Source: Hyphomicrobiales bacterium (GTDB lineage: Bacteria > Pseudomonadota > Alphaproteobacteria > Rhizobiales > Devosiaceae). From it: a stretch of 64,000 nucleotides of DNA. The notes beneath the pieces are model-generated. The model had not been told where the DNA came from, searched no databases, and saw only the letters and a program-made list of their open reading frames with translations. The DNA lies in NCBI GenBank assembly GCA_004144345.1, contig SEEL01000007.1:1-64000 (forward strand), in the 5' to 3' direction. The position numbers and the translations under genes were made by a program. Shown piece after piece: positions 35,929-43,907 of this stretch (within the stretch, counting starts at the first letter, position 1; every line of letters starts with the position of its first letter).

Positions 35929-36750
35929 ATGACCGTGCAGCCCAAAGCCGCGTCCAATATCAAGCCGGTGGACCCAGTGTGGGATGCGATCCGTGCCAAC
36001 GCCAAGGCGCTGGTGGCGGAAGAGCCGACATTGACCTCGATGGTGATGGCGCATGTGCTGAACCACGCGACTTTCGAGGCGGCGCTGATCAGCCGCCTGA
36101 GCGCGCGACTGGGCGATGTGGACGTGTCACCCGAACTGATCCGCCAGGCGATGCAGGACGCGCTGCTGTTCCGGCCGGAAATCGCCAGCGAAGCGCGGGC
36201 CGACCTCGCCGCGACGCTGGAACGCGACCCCGCCGCGCACCGCGCCATCGTGCCGTTCCTCTATTTCAAGGGCTATCAGGCGATCCAGACGCATCGCTTC
36301 GCCAATGCCCTGTGGCTGGCAGGCCGCAAGGATTTCGCCCTGCATCTGCAGAGCCGCGCCAGCCAGGTTTTCCAGGTGGACATCAATCCGGCCTGCCGCA
36401 TCGGCAAGGGCATCATGCTCGACCATGCGACGGGCTTCATCGCCGGCGAGACCGCCGTGATCGGCGACAATGTCTCGATCCTCCAGGGCGTAACGCTGGG
36501 CGGCACCGGCAAGGCCGATGAGGACCGCCATCCCAAGATCGGCAATGGCGTGCTGATCGGCGCCGGGGCAAAGGTGCTGGGCAATATCCGCGTCGGCGAC
36601 TGCGCGCGGATCGGCGCCGGCTCCGTGGTGGTCAAGGACGTGCCGCCGCGGGTGACCGTCGTCGGCATTCCGGCCCGCGTGGTGGGCGATGGTGGCGCGG
36701 CGCAGCCGGCAGCCATGATGGACCAGATCGTCTCCGACACGACCGGCTGA
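35929..36750 (+). CDS. cysE: Serine O-acetyltransferase
   Basis: 273 aa. Makes O-acetylserine for cysteine synthesis. The helical N-terminal domain (PVWDAIRANAKALVAEEPTL) is followed by the hexapeptide beta-helix with DINPACRIGKGIMLDHATG (His/Asp active site) and GETAVIGDNVSILQGVTLGGTG. I favour the ATG at 35929 with GGAG 6 nt upstream over the ATG at 35917. It is upstream of a kinase-like gene (5 nt) and DUF3126, an arrangement familiar in Rhizobiales. The tail is the normal site of cysteine feedback. Confidence 0.95.
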   Translation: MTVQPKAASNIKPVDPVWDAIRANAKALVAEEPTLTSMVMAHVLNHATFEAALISRLSARLGDVDVSPELIRQAMQDALLFRPEIASEARADLAATLERDPAAHRAIVPFLYFKGYQAIQTHRFANALWLAGRKDFALHLQSRASQVFQVDINPACRIGKGIMLDHATGFIAGETAVIGDNVSILQGVTLGGTGKADEDRHPKIGNGVLIGAGAKVLGNIRVGDCARIGAGSVVVKDVPPRVTVVGIPARVVGDGGAAQPAAMMDQIVSDTTG

Positions 36751-36755
36751 GGCCG

Positions 36756-37271
36756 TTGGGCCGGCGCAATTTCCTCGTCGAAGGCGTCTCGGGCGCCGGC
36801 AAGACCAGCGTCGCCGAGGAACTCGAGCGGCGCGGCTATGACGTGGTGCATGGCGACCGGGTGCTGGCCTATTACGGCGACCCGGAAACGGGCGAGCGGG
36901 TGGCGCAGCCCGAGACGCTGAGCGTCGAGGCGGGCTATGAGCGCTGGATCTGGCCGGTCGAACGGGTGAAGGCGCTGGTCGCCGACCAGAGGCACAAGGC
37001 GACGTTCTTTTGCGGCGGCACGCGCAATGCCGGCAAGTTCATGAAATTGTTCGACGCGGTGTTCGTGCTCGAGGTCGATCTCGCCATCCTGCAGCAGCGC
37101 GTGGCGGGCCGGGGCACCGACGAATTCGGCGGCCAGCCGGAGCAATGGGCGCTGATCGCCCGGCTGCAGGCGAGCCGCGAGGGCCTGCCGGAAGCCGGGA
37201 TCAGGATCGACAGCGGCCGGCCGGTAGGAATGGTCGTGGACGAGATTGTGGCCCGGTGCGGGCTCGGCTGA
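36756..37271 (+). CDS. P-loop kinase-like ATP-binding protein
   Basis: 171 aa. Walker A GVSGAGKT at residues 10-17, then VVHGDRVLAYYGD; the C-terminal half has the EVDLAILQQRVAGRG region (lid-like Arg) typical of small nucleoside/gluconate-kinase-like P-loop proteins. Substrate unknown. Translation probably starts at TTG 36756, 5 nt after the cysE stop, so coupled to it. Confidence 0.78.
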   Translation: MGRRNFLVEGVSGAGKTSVAEELERRGYDVVHGDRVLAYYGDPETGERVAQPETLSVEAGYERWIWPVERVKALVADQRHKATFFCGGTRNAGKFMKLFDAVFVLEVDLAILQQRVAGRGTDEFGGQPEQWALIARLQASREGLPEAGIRIDSGRPVGMVVDEIVARCGLG

Positions 37272-37378
37272 CCGCCTTTTTGCCGCAACTCTTTGCTGAA
37301 AAGCGCACGTTCCGGGATTGCCCGGAGCGCCGCAAAGCCTATTGTGGCGCACCTTTCAACGACCCGGCGGAGCCTGAT

Positions 37379-37597
37379 TTGAACCACCCCGAAATCATCA
37401 AGCTGCAAAAATATCTGCAGCTAAAATTCAGTAACCGCGCCATCGACGTGCGGCCGCGCAACAAGCAGAACGACAGCGTGGAAGTCTATCTCGGGGAAGA
37501 ATTTCTCGGCCTGATCTATGTCGACGACGAAGACGGCGACAAATCCTACAACTTCCAGATGGCTATTCTGGAAGAAGACCTCGACGAGGTGAACTGA
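37379..37597 (+). CDS. DUF3126 family protein
   Basis: 72 aa. HPEIIKLQKYLQLKF, a VEVYLGEEFLGLIYVDDEDGD strand and a DLDEV end match DUF3126, a short alphaproteobacterial family found near cysE. The start is TTG (37379) with GGAG about 7 nt upstream; there is no ATG in frame. Acidic, cytoplasmic, function unknown. Confidence 0.87.
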   Translation: MNHPEIIKLQKYLQLKFSNRAIDVRPRNKQNDSVEVYLGEEFLGLIYVDDEDGDKSYNFQMAILEEDLDEVN

Positions 37598-37598
37598 C

Positions 37599-37922
37599 TT
37601 GATCGTCGCCACGACCAACGAACTGCCGGGCTATCGCATCGTGCGCGTCGTTGGCCTCGTGCGCGGCGTCACCGTCCGCTCGCGGTCGATCGTGGGCACC
37701 ATTGGTGGTGCGCTGCAATCGCTCGTGGGCGGCAACATTTCGCTGTTCACCAGCCTCGCCGAAACGGCGCGGCAGGAAGCGCTGGATCTGATGATCCGCC
37801 ATGCCGAGGAACAGGGCGCCAACGCCGTGATCGCCATGCGCTATGACGGCAACGAGATCACCGACGGCATCACCGAGATGCTGGCCTATGGCACCGCCGT
37901 TGTGGTGGAGCCGGCGGGCTGA
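37599..37922 (+). CDS. YbjQ/UPF0145-family protein
   Basis: 107 aa, a full YbjQ unit. GYRIVRVVGLVRG (11-23) and ARQEALDLMIRHAEEQGANAVIAMRYD are the conserved strands and helix. YbjQ proteins form pentamers; function is unknown. The TTG start at 37599 lies one base after the DUF3126 stop, so the two are co-translated. Confidence 0.9.
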   Translation: MIVATTNELPGYRIVRVVGLVRGVTVRSRSIVGTIGGALQSLVGGNISLFTSLAETARQEALDLMIRHAEEQGANAVIAMRYDGNEITDGITEMLAYGTAVVVEPAG

Positions 37923-37929
37923 GCTCGCG

Positions 37930-38607
37930 CTAGAGCGCCCCGATCTGCTTGAGCAGCGGGTGCAACTGGGCGTCGAACTCGCGCCACTTGTCCAGAATGT
38001 CCGCATCGAAACTGTAGACCGCGGCAATGCCGGGGCCGAGATAGACCGTGCGCAGGCACCGGCCGCTCGTCTCCGCCGTCAGCGGCTCGAGGCATTTGGC
38101 GACGAAGGGGGCGGCCGAAAGCGCGTCGTACCACACGGTCTCGCCGGCAAAACCTTCGCGCGGCGCCAGCGGCTTGCCGATCAGCCCGAGCGGGCCGCTC
38201 GCCTGCTCGTCGGTGAATTGATGCAGGTAGACGCCATCGAGCAGTGAGGCGCTGGGCCGGACGCGGCTGCGCGGCAGGAGCGTCACGTCGATCTGGCGGA
38301 CGGCGCCCTCGGGCCCGAGCGCCAGCGGAATGGCGAGTTCGACCTGCTTGGCAAACCCCTCGGAGCGTTCGGCATCCTCGCGGAACCAGCTGGCCGGAAT
38401 GTCCAGCCTGGCGCTGCCCAGCGTGCGCTCCAGCGTGCCCGCGACGGCGGTCTTGGCGCTACGGCCCATGGCGTCGATGCCATAGGCGAGGCCGAGCCCG
38501 GCCATGGCGACGACGAGGGCGATGACCCCCAGATTGAACCCCGGCGAATGGGCGTCCGGCTTGGCGGGCGCGGCCGCGGCGGGGGCGTTGATGGTCAAAT
38601 TAACCAC
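37930..38607 (-). CDS. Single-pass membrane-anchored hypothetical protein
   Basis: 225 aa, not recognised. A Pro/Ala-rich cytoplasmic N-terminus, one membrane helix (about 26-46, FNLGVIALVVAMAGLGLAYG), then a ~175-residue periplasmic domain with two cysteines (KCLEPL, GRCLR) that may bond. GTG start at 38607. Convergent with YbjQ and divergent from a small membrane protein gene; the divergent region carries a CtrA-type box. Confidence 0.7.
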   Translation of the reverse strand: MVNLTINAPAAAAPAKPDAHSPGFNLGVIALVVAMAGLGLAYGIDAMGRSAKTAVAGTLERTLGSARLDIPASWFREDAERSEGFAKQVELAIPLALGPEGAVRQIDVTLLPRSRVRPSASLLDGVYLHQFTDEQASGPLGLIGKPLAPREGFAGETVWYDALSAAPFVAKCLEPLTAETSGRCLRTVYLGPGIAAVYSFDADILDKWREFDAQLHPLLKQIGAL

Positions 38608-38650
38608 TCGTTAGGGCTGCAGGTGACAGGCCATCACGCCTCTCTTATGA

Positions 38651-38665
38651 TTAATGAAGGGTTAA
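38651..38665. promoter_or_regulatory. CtrA-type box TTAA-N7-TTAA
   Basis: TTAA (38651-38654), seven bases, TTAA (38662-38665), in the divergent region between 38607 (minus) and 38702 (plus). A degenerate copy TTAA-N7-TTAG is at 38600-38614, overlapping the minus-strand start. The perfect form is the alphaproteobacterial cell-cycle regulator CtrA consensus. Confidence 0.6.
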
Positions 38666-38701
38666 CAAGCCGCGACAAGCGGCTGGCTGAGGCGTTGTGT
38701 C

Positions 38702-39022
38702 ATGACGTTCGAGTTGTTGCTTGCCGCCTTCATCATGGCCGTGGGCCTGTCGATCGCGGGGAGCGGCACCTACGCCTACCAGTGGCTGCGTGGCGAGCAG
38801 GCGATGCTCCGCTACGACGGCAAGACCTGGCTCGGCATGATGGGCCATCTGTTCATGAGCTTTGTGTGCGGCCCCTACATCATGTTGCAGATGGGCTGGC
38901 GCCATGAGGACAACGGCACGATGTCGCTGAGCTCGGTGCTGATCGCGGCGATGGTCGCGTTCGGCTGGAGCTTCATCACCGGGCTGTTCTTCCTCGGCTT
39001 CTATCTCGCCATCTTTGATTAG
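38702..39022 (+). CDS. Small membrane protein of unknown function
   Basis: 106 aa. Three hydrophobic segments (about 3-25, 47-67, 78-104). The soluble WLRGEQAMLRYDGKTWLG segment between the first two is polar. Family not certain; similar 100-residue proteins are common in Rhizobiales. The CtrA-type box lies 37-51 nt upstream of the ATG, the usual promoter distance. Followed by two hairpins, the first only 4 nt after the stop. Confidence 0.75.
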   Translation: MTFELLLAAFIMAVGLSIAGSGTYAYQWLRGEQAMLRYDGKTWLGMMGHLFMSFVCGPYIMLQMGWRHEDNGTMSLSSVLIAAMVAFGWSFITGLFFLGFYLAIFD

Positions 39023-39025
39023 CTC

Positions 39026-39051
39026 TGATCGAGTGTAAGCACACTCGATCA
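39026..39051 (+). terminator. Hairpin immediately after the membrane-protein gene
   Basis: Perfect 11-bp inverted repeat TGATCGAGTGT / ACACTCGATCA with a 4-base loop AAGC. No T-run follows, so terminator activity is likely but not certain. Confidence 0.55.
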
Positions 39052-39088
39052 TCCAACCGCATTGGGTTCCACCTTCGGGGGAAGGGGC

Positions 39089-39122
39089 GCGGGACCAGCC
39101 TCGGGGGAGGGGCTGGTCCCGC
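39089..39122. terminator. Perfect 12-bp GC-rich hairpin
   Basis: GCGGGACCAGCC (39089-39100) and GGCTGGTCCCGC (39111-39122) around a 10-base G-rich loop, between convergent genes. No U-tract; either a terminator/structural element or a repeat. Confidence 0.5.
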
Positions 39123-39171
39123 TGCTTCCGGGCACTAACTCAGGGACGTGTCCGAAAAGTAGAATGCGGTA

Positions 39172-39789
39172 TCAGTTGCTCGCGGTGTAGAGCGGCGCGC
39201 GGAAATCGTCGATGCCGACCCATTTGCGGCTATCGGCCTGCGACTGGCGCTTGACGAACTGGTAGGGCGTGTCCTTCCACAGCAGCACCCGGCCGTCCTG
39301 ATTGTCGAGCACGAGGTCGCCGCGATCGGTGCGGACCATCAGCACGGCGTGGCCTTCGCCATTGGCCTGACGCACCACGGTCATCAGCAGCGTCGAGGCA
39401 TCCCACCCCATGGCGATCAGCTGGCGGCGCTTTTCGAGCGCGAAATCCTCGCAGTCGCCCTGGTTGACCGGATAGGTCCAGAACTCGGTGACGTTGTAGA
39501 GCGCCTTGTCGGTGACCGGCGTGATGATGGTGTTGATGTGGTCGTTGACGGCGATCAACTGCTGCCAGCTGGCATCGGTCAAGATCGCCATATCGACGGC
39601 GCGAGCGGCCGGGCCGCATTCGCCGCGATTGGTCTTGCAGAACTCGGCCGCGCCGATCGGGATGCTGGTCGCGGCGCCGACCGGTGCGAAGGCCGGGTTG
39701 GAAAAATCCACGGTGTCGGCGACGGCGGGTGCGGTCGCGATGGCCAGTGCCATCAGTGCGCCTGCGATTGCCTTGAGTGTGGTCGACAT
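39172..39789 (-). CDS. Bacterial transglutaminase-like cysteine protease (BTLCP)
   Basis: 205 aa. Signal peptide residues 1-24. Catalytic Cys113 in GDCEDFA, His147 in GEGHAVL and Asp162 in LDNQ form the papain-like triad of the BTLCP family (Pfam PF06035). Related LapG proteins cut surface adhesins in c-di-GMP-controlled biofilm release; that is known for LapG and only suggested here because a PilZ gene is the next upstream gene. The precursor is exported and probably periplasmic. Confidence 0.9.
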   Translation of the reverse strand: MSTTLKAIAGALMALAIATAPAVADTVDFSNPAFAPVGAATSIPIGAAEFCKTNRGECGPAARAVDMAILTDASWQQLIAVNDHINTIITPVTDKALYNVTEFWTYPVNQGDCEDFALEKRRQLIAMGWDASTLLMTVVRQANGEGHAVLMVRTDRGDLVLDNQDGRVLLWKDTPYQFVKRQSQADSRKWVGIDDFRAPLYTASN

Positions 39790-39842
39790 GGTGCAGCCCC
39801 CTGAGTGGAGCCACCTTGCCGCCGCGAAATTGCCTCAGTGGG

Positions 39843-39861
39843 AAAACTGCAATGCAGTTTT
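39843..39861. terminator. Small hairpin with A/T flanks
   Basis: AAAACTGC-AAT-GCAGTTTT, perfect 8-bp stem, with A on the left and T on the right. It lies 84 bases past the stop of the minus-strand PilZ gene and can serve as its terminator. Confidence 0.6.
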
Positions 39862-39944
39862 TAGACGTGTTTTATGGATGCCGGTGAGGGCTGGTTAACC
39901 ATGGAGGGAAGGGGAGGCGCCGATAGAACGGCGCTCTGGCGCGC

Positions 39945-40577
39945 CTAGTTGACGCGCAGGTTCTGCTGCACGACCGTCAGCATTTCCTGGGCCGAGGCAA
40001 ACTCGACCGCCACGCCATCCTGGAAATGGCGGATGACGCGGGCCCGCATGCGGCCCAGCGTGACGGGCGTACCCATCGCCGGACGGACCGCCAGCTCGAT
40101 GGCAGCGCCGGACAGCGAAATGTCGATGATCTTGCAATTGTAGCGCCGGCCATCGTCCAGAACGACGGTCGAGTGCCGGTTGTCGGGCACCACGCGCTCA
40201 TGCCGGCGATCCTCGGGGAGGTTGAGGACGTCCTTGTTGGCGAGCCAGGTGAGCTGCGCCGCCATCTTGTCGCGCTTGCGCGGGCTGGCGGTGACTTCCA
40301 TCGTGAAGCCGCCCTCGGACTGTTCGAGGATGGCGCCTTCGACGCGGCCGATATGATCGAGATAGGCGATCACTTTTTCACCGGCCTGGCCGGCGACGGG
40401 CGCGACGACGATCGCATCGCCGGGCGACATTTCGAGCACCTGGCAGGGGAACTCACGCCGGTCGGCGAGCATGTAGCGGCCGAGCACCGACACCTTAACG
40501 CGCTGAAAACGCGGCATCTGCACATAGGTGCGGGTGGGCCGTGGGCTGCGCGAAGAAGCGGAATTGTTGGTCAGCAT
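39945..40577 (-). CDS. Tandem PilZ-domain protein
   Basis: 210 aa, two PilZ-like units. The second (residues ~122-205) has intact c-di-GMP motifs: RRHER (124-128) and DISLSG (152-157). The first (~22-105) begins MPRFQRVKV and lacks a clear DxSxxG, so is likely a degenerate YcgR-N/PilZ-like unit. It would act as a c-di-GMP receptor in the cytoplasm. Just upstream is the inverted repeat TAACCA-GTTT-TGGTTA at 40611-40626. Confidence 0.88.
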   Translation of the reverse strand: MLTNNSASSRSPRPTRTYVQMPRFQRVKVSVLGRYMLADRREFPCQVLEMSPGDAIVVAPVAGQAGEKVIAYLDHIGRVEGAILEQSEGGFTMEVTASPRKRDKMAAQLTWLANKDVLNLPEDRRHERVVPDNRHSTVVLDDGRRYNCKIIDISLSGAAIELAVRPAMGTPVTLGRMRARVIRHFQDGVAVEFASAQEMLTVVQQNLRVN

Positions 40578-40610
40578 CGGAACGCGTCACTCGATTGACG
40601 ATACCGACGC

Positions 40611-40626
40611 TAACCAGTTTTGGTTA
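40611..40626. promoter_or_regulatory. Inverted repeat upstream of the PilZ gene
   Basis: TAACCA (40611-40616), GTTT, TGGTTA (40621-40626): perfect 6-bp arms, with an outer TTAAC. It lies 34-49 nt before the PilZ start on the minus strand. Could be an operator; partner unknown. Confidence 0.35.
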
Positions 40627-40673
40627 ACCGATTGTGAGGGACCAGCCGCAAAGGCGCTGGAACTCTAGGTTTT

Positions 40674-41330
40674 TTACCGGCGGCCGCCATCGATGACGGC
40701 GAGGTGCGCGTAGCGCCGCGCCTGCCGGCCATAGACCATCGCCGACATCGGCTGCACGGCGGCATTGCCACGCGCATAGATGACGTCCTGCGGCACCGCG
40801 GCGGCGATGTCGCGCGCCATCTCGGCCAGCGAATTGTCATCCGGCCAGATCAGGCGAAGGCCGGTGATGCGCTGCTCGACCAGCGGCTGCGCGCCGAACC
40901 AATAGGGCTCGTCGAGCGCCGTCATGGCGCCGAGCAGGCGGGTCTGTGTCGAACCATTGTGGCGGACGGGGAGGAGGATGGTCTCGACGCTCAGCTTGCT
41001 GTTGGTCGAGGTGATGCCCTGGAAGGTGATAAGCGCCACGGCATGGTCTTCGGTCACGGCGCGCAGCAGCGTATCCATGGCGTCGCGGTCGCGCGGATGC
41101 CACAGGCGCGTAAAGGAACGGCCTTTCAGTTCGCGCGCATAGGCCGAGCAGATATGCGAACCGGCGAGACGGAAATCGAACTCGCTATTATCGTTGAGTT
41201 CGAGAATGAAGGTGTTGGCGAGGGCGCCACGGATCTTGGTGGGGTCGATGTCCCGGCGGTCGGGTGCGCTGCGCGCGCCGCGAAGCGAGTTCCAATAGTC
41301 GTAGAGCGTTTTGGTGCTCTGTTTTTGCAT
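40674..41330 (-). CDS. PAS_5-family PAS-domain protein
   Basis: 218 aa. LYDYWNSLRGARSAPDRRDIDP at the N-terminus followed by FDFRLAGSHICSAYARELKG is the standard PAS_5 (DUF1850-like) opening in alphaproteobacteria; MopJ of Caulobacter is the best-studied member and links to cell-cycle kinases. Here the ligand is unknown. ATG at 41330 is taken; seven extra upstream residues are possible. It faces the rhomboid gene and shares an upstream region with a CtrA-type box at 41425-41439. Confidence 0.85.
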   Translation of the reverse strand: MQKQSTKTLYDYWNSLRGARSAPDRRDIDPTKIRGALANTFILELNDNSEFDFRLAGSHICSAYARELKGRSFTRLWHPRDRDAMDTLLRAVTEDHAVALITFQGITSTNSKLSVETILLPVRHNGSTQTRLLGAMTALDEPYWFGAQPLVEQRITGLRLIWPDDNSLAEMARDIAAAVPQDVIYARGNAAVQPMSAMVYGRQARRYAHLAVIDGGRR

Positions 41331-41424
41331 CGACGCCAACCTATATGCCAAGCCCGGGCAAGCGCCCCAACCTGGTCGCCCGCCGCTGACCGAACAGTCG
41401 CAAAAGCTTGGGGCAAAATCGCCC

Positions 41425-41439
41425 TTAAAGCTTCCTTAA
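41425..41439. promoter_or_regulatory. CtrA-type box TTAA-N7-TTAA
   Basis: TTAA (41425-41428), AGCTTCC, TTAA (41436-41439) in the region between the PAS_5 gene and the rhomboid gene, with another GTTAA 3' of it. Exact match to the CtrA consensus spacing. Confidence 0.62.
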
Positions 41440-41511
41440 GGTTAATGCGGCGGCTGTGTGTGGATAAGACAGGGTACAAAGCCGGAGTCGCCCGGGAATG
41501 CTGGAGTTTTG

Positions 41512-42261
41512 ATGAGTACCGACGGAAAAGATCAACAAAATCAGCTGGATAATGAAGAGGGCAAGCGGCAGCCGATCTTCAACCTGCCCGCCATAGTGGC
41601 GGTGATTGCTGGACTTTTCCTCGCCATCCAGGCGGCGCAGAGCCTTGTTCTTAACGAACGGGGGCAGCTGGAATTACTCGCCTGGTTCGCCTTCATTCCC
41701 TATGTCGCACTCCATCCGGACTATCTGCCGGGGGGCTGGTTCACGCTTTTGTGGACCCCAGTGACACATGCCTTCCTCCACGCCGGCTGGGAGCACGTGA
41801 TTCTCAACACGGTGTGGTTCGCGATTTTCGCGACGCCCCTGACCCAGCGCTATGGCGGCGGGCGCATGGTGCTGCTGTTCCTCGCGGGCGCCATTGTCGG
41901 CGCGGCCGCCTTCGCGGCGACGACCCTGCCGGGCCAGTCGCTGCTGGTGGGCGCCTCGGGCGGCGTCGCGGCGCTGACCGGCGCCGCCATCCGCTTCATC
42001 TTCCAGCCGCTGCAGATCGGCGTGAACCGCCAGACCGGCGAGCGCATCGTGCTGGGCCGGAAGCTCGCCACCCTCCGCGAAGTGCTGGCGCATCCGACCG
42101 CACGCATCTTCACGCTGGTGTGGCTGGCGCTCAACGCCGTGGTGCCGCTATTGCCGCTGTTCATCAGCGGCATGGACGTCTCGATCGCCTGGCAGGCCCA
42201 TCTGGGCGGCTTTGTTGCCGGCTTCTTCCTCGTGCCCTTCCTCGAAGGGCGGCAATCGTGA
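41512..42261 (+). CDS. Rhomboid-family intramembrane serine protease
   Basis: 249 aa, six membrane helices by eye. Catalytic Ser149 in GASGGVAALTG and His230 in HLGGFVAGFF; HAFLHAGWEHVILNT (86-100) is the oxyanion/helix 2 region. Cleaves membrane proteins within the bilayer; substrates unknown. The ATG at 41512 with GGAG 7 nt upstream is chosen over GTG at 41458. It ends overlapping slyX by 4 nt (GTGA). Confidence 0.93.
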   Translation: MSTDGKDQQNQLDNEEGKRQPIFNLPAIVAVIAGLFLAIQAAQSLVLNERGQLELLAWFAFIPYVALHPDYLPGGWFTLLWTPVTHAFLHAGWEHVILNTVWFAIFATPLTQRYGGGRMVLLFLAGAIVGAAAFAATTLPGQSLLVGASGGVAALTGAAIRFIFQPLQIGVNRQTGERIVLGRKLATLREVLAHPTARIFTLVWLALNAVVPLLPLFISGMDVSIAWQAHLGGFVAGFFLVPFLEGRQS

Positions 42262-42464
42262 GCGACACAAGGCTGGACAAGCTCGAGATGACGATCGCCT
42301 ACCAGGAGCAGGCGATCGAGGATCTGAACAAGATCGTGCTGGCGCAGGCGGCGGAGATCGAAAAGCTGAAGCGCGTCCTCGGCAATCTGGGCGAACGGGT
42401 CCGCGAGATCGCCGACAACCCGGCGCTGGCGGAGGCCCCCGAACCGCCCCCGCCGCATTATTGA
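42258..42464 (+). CDS. slyX: SlyX-family protein
   Basis: 68 aa. A heptad-patterned coiled coil (LDKLEMTIAYQEQAIEDLNK) with a Pro-rich tail ending PPPPHY, the SlyX signature. GTG start overlapping the rhomboid stop (GTGA). Function unknown. Confidence 0.9.
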   Translation: MSDTRLDKLEMTIAYQEQAIEDLNKIVLAQAAEIEKLKRVLGNLGERVREIADNPALAEAPEPPPPHY

Positions 42465-42500
42465 GGCGCCATCTGATGGGACGAGCGAGGGGCTAGCTCC

Positions 42501-43817
42501 TCACGTCCTGACGTAATGCAACTGCTGAAACTGACCGCGGAAGGCTGACGTGCGCGGCGCGACGGCTTCGGGGTCGTTGGCGCGGAGGCCCTCGGCGATA
42601 AGGGCGGCAAGTTGCGGCATGTCGGCTTCGCTCATGCCCCAGCGGACGAGTTCGGGGGTGCCGATGCGCAGCCCGTTGAGATCGCCTTCGATGGTCTTGC
42701 CGGGCAGGCCGATGCCGCAGGCGAGGAAGCCGGCCTTGCGCAGTTTCTTCGATGCCGTCTGGCCGCCACCGAACGGAATGGCGTCGAGGGCGAACTGGTG
42801 CGAGCGGGTGTAACCCTGTTCTGCGCCATGGACCGCGAGGCCCTCGGCGGCGAGGGCGGCGGCGAGGGCCTGCGCGGTGGCGACCATTTTGGCGGCGTAG
42901 CTCTGGCCGAAATCGCGCCAGTCGAGCAGCGTGATGGCGAGCGCTGCGGACTTGGCCGCATCGAAATTGGCGGTGAGGCCGGGGAAGGCGATGGCATCGA
43001 GCTTTTGCGCGATGTCGGCCTCATTGGTGACGATCAGGCCGCCGGCCGGGCCGCCGAGGCTCTTATAGGTGCTCATCGTCATCAGATGCGCGCCTTCATT
43101 GAGCGGATTGGGCCAGGCCTTGCCGGCGATCATGCCGCATTGATGCGCCGCGTCGAACAGCACCTTGGCGCCGATGTCGTCGGCGATCTGCCTGACCTCG
43201 CGCACCGGATGCGGGTTGAGATTGAGCGAGCCGCCAACGGTGATCAGCACCGGCCGCTGCGCTTCGGCGAGGATGCGGAGCGCTGGAATGTCGATCGTGT
43301 AATTGGCCGCATCGATGGGCGCGTTGAGCGTGCTGAGGCCGTAGAGCCCGGCGCAACCACCGGCATGGTGGGTGACGTGGCCGCCGATGGTGGCAGGGGG
43401 TGCGATTATCGTGTCGCCGGGTTCGCTGAGCGCCATGAAGCCGTAGAGATTGGCGAGGGCGCCGGAGGCGACGCGGATCTCGGCGTATTTGGCGTCGAAG
43501 ATTTCGGCCGCGAGTTCGGCGGCGATGACTTCGATCTCCTCGATGGCTTCGAGGCCCATCTCATATTTGTCGCCCGGATAGCCGAGCGAGGGGCGCGAGC
43601 CGAGCTTGCGGCTGAGCGCGGCCTCGGCGCGCGGGTTCATGATGTTGGTCGCGGGGTTGAGATTGAAGCAGTCGCGCTCGTGGATCTGCTCATTGGCCAC
43701 CATCAGCGCTTCGAGCCGGGCGGCGGTTTCGGCGCTCGAGCGCTGCGCGGTCTGCGCCGCCAGCGTCTGGACATAGTCCTCGGTGGGGACCCAGGGGCGG
43801 GCGGCGAGATGTGTCAT
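42501..43817 (-). CDS. SHMT-family PLP enzyme (serine hydroxymethyltransferase-like)
   Basis: 438 aa, the size of GlyA. PLP-binding Lys252 in STYKSLGG; Asp222 and His225 in FDAAHQCG. It differs from ordinary GlyA at several otherwise fixed sites (GYPGDKYEMG for the usual GYPGKRYYGG, and TYKSLGGPAGG for HKTLRGPRGG), so is probably a specialised paralogue such as an alpha-substituted serine or other aldol-type enzyme. No one-carbon genes are adjacent. Divergent from a GcvA-like LysR gene, 90 bases between. AAGGAG precedes the ATG at 43817. Confidence 0.8.
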   Translation of the reverse strand: MTHLAARPWVPTEDYVQTLAAQTAQRSSAETAARLEALMVANEQIHERDCFNLNPATNIMNPRAEAALSRKLGSRPSLGYPGDKYEMGLEAIEEIEVIAAELAAEIFDAKYAEIRVASGALANLYGFMALSEPGDTIIAPPATIGGHVTHHAGGCAGLYGLSTLNAPIDAANYTIDIPALRILAEAQRPVLITVGGSLNLNPHPVREVRQIADDIGAKVLFDAAHQCGMIAGKAWPNPLNEGAHLMTMSTYKSLGGPAGGLIVTNEADIAQKLDAIAFPGLTANFDAAKSAALAITLLDWRDFGQSYAAKMVATAQALAAALAAEGLAVHGAEQGYTRSHQFALDAIPFGGGQTASKKLRKAGFLACGIGLPGKTIEGDLNGLRIGTPELVRWGMSEADMPQLAALIAEGLRANDPEAVAPRTSAFRGQFQQLHYVRT

Positions 43818-43907
43818 GGCGGCTCCTTGCGTTACGGCGATCAGAGCAAGATTGCAGGCAACCGGCAAATCAGTATTCTGAAAATCTAGCCCTAGGAAAA
43901 ATGAGTC

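Noticed and set aside
43818-43907. LysR T-N11-A operator between the SHMT-like and LysR genes
   Set aside because: Only an imperfect GATTGC/GCAAATC pair is visible; too weak to list as a site.
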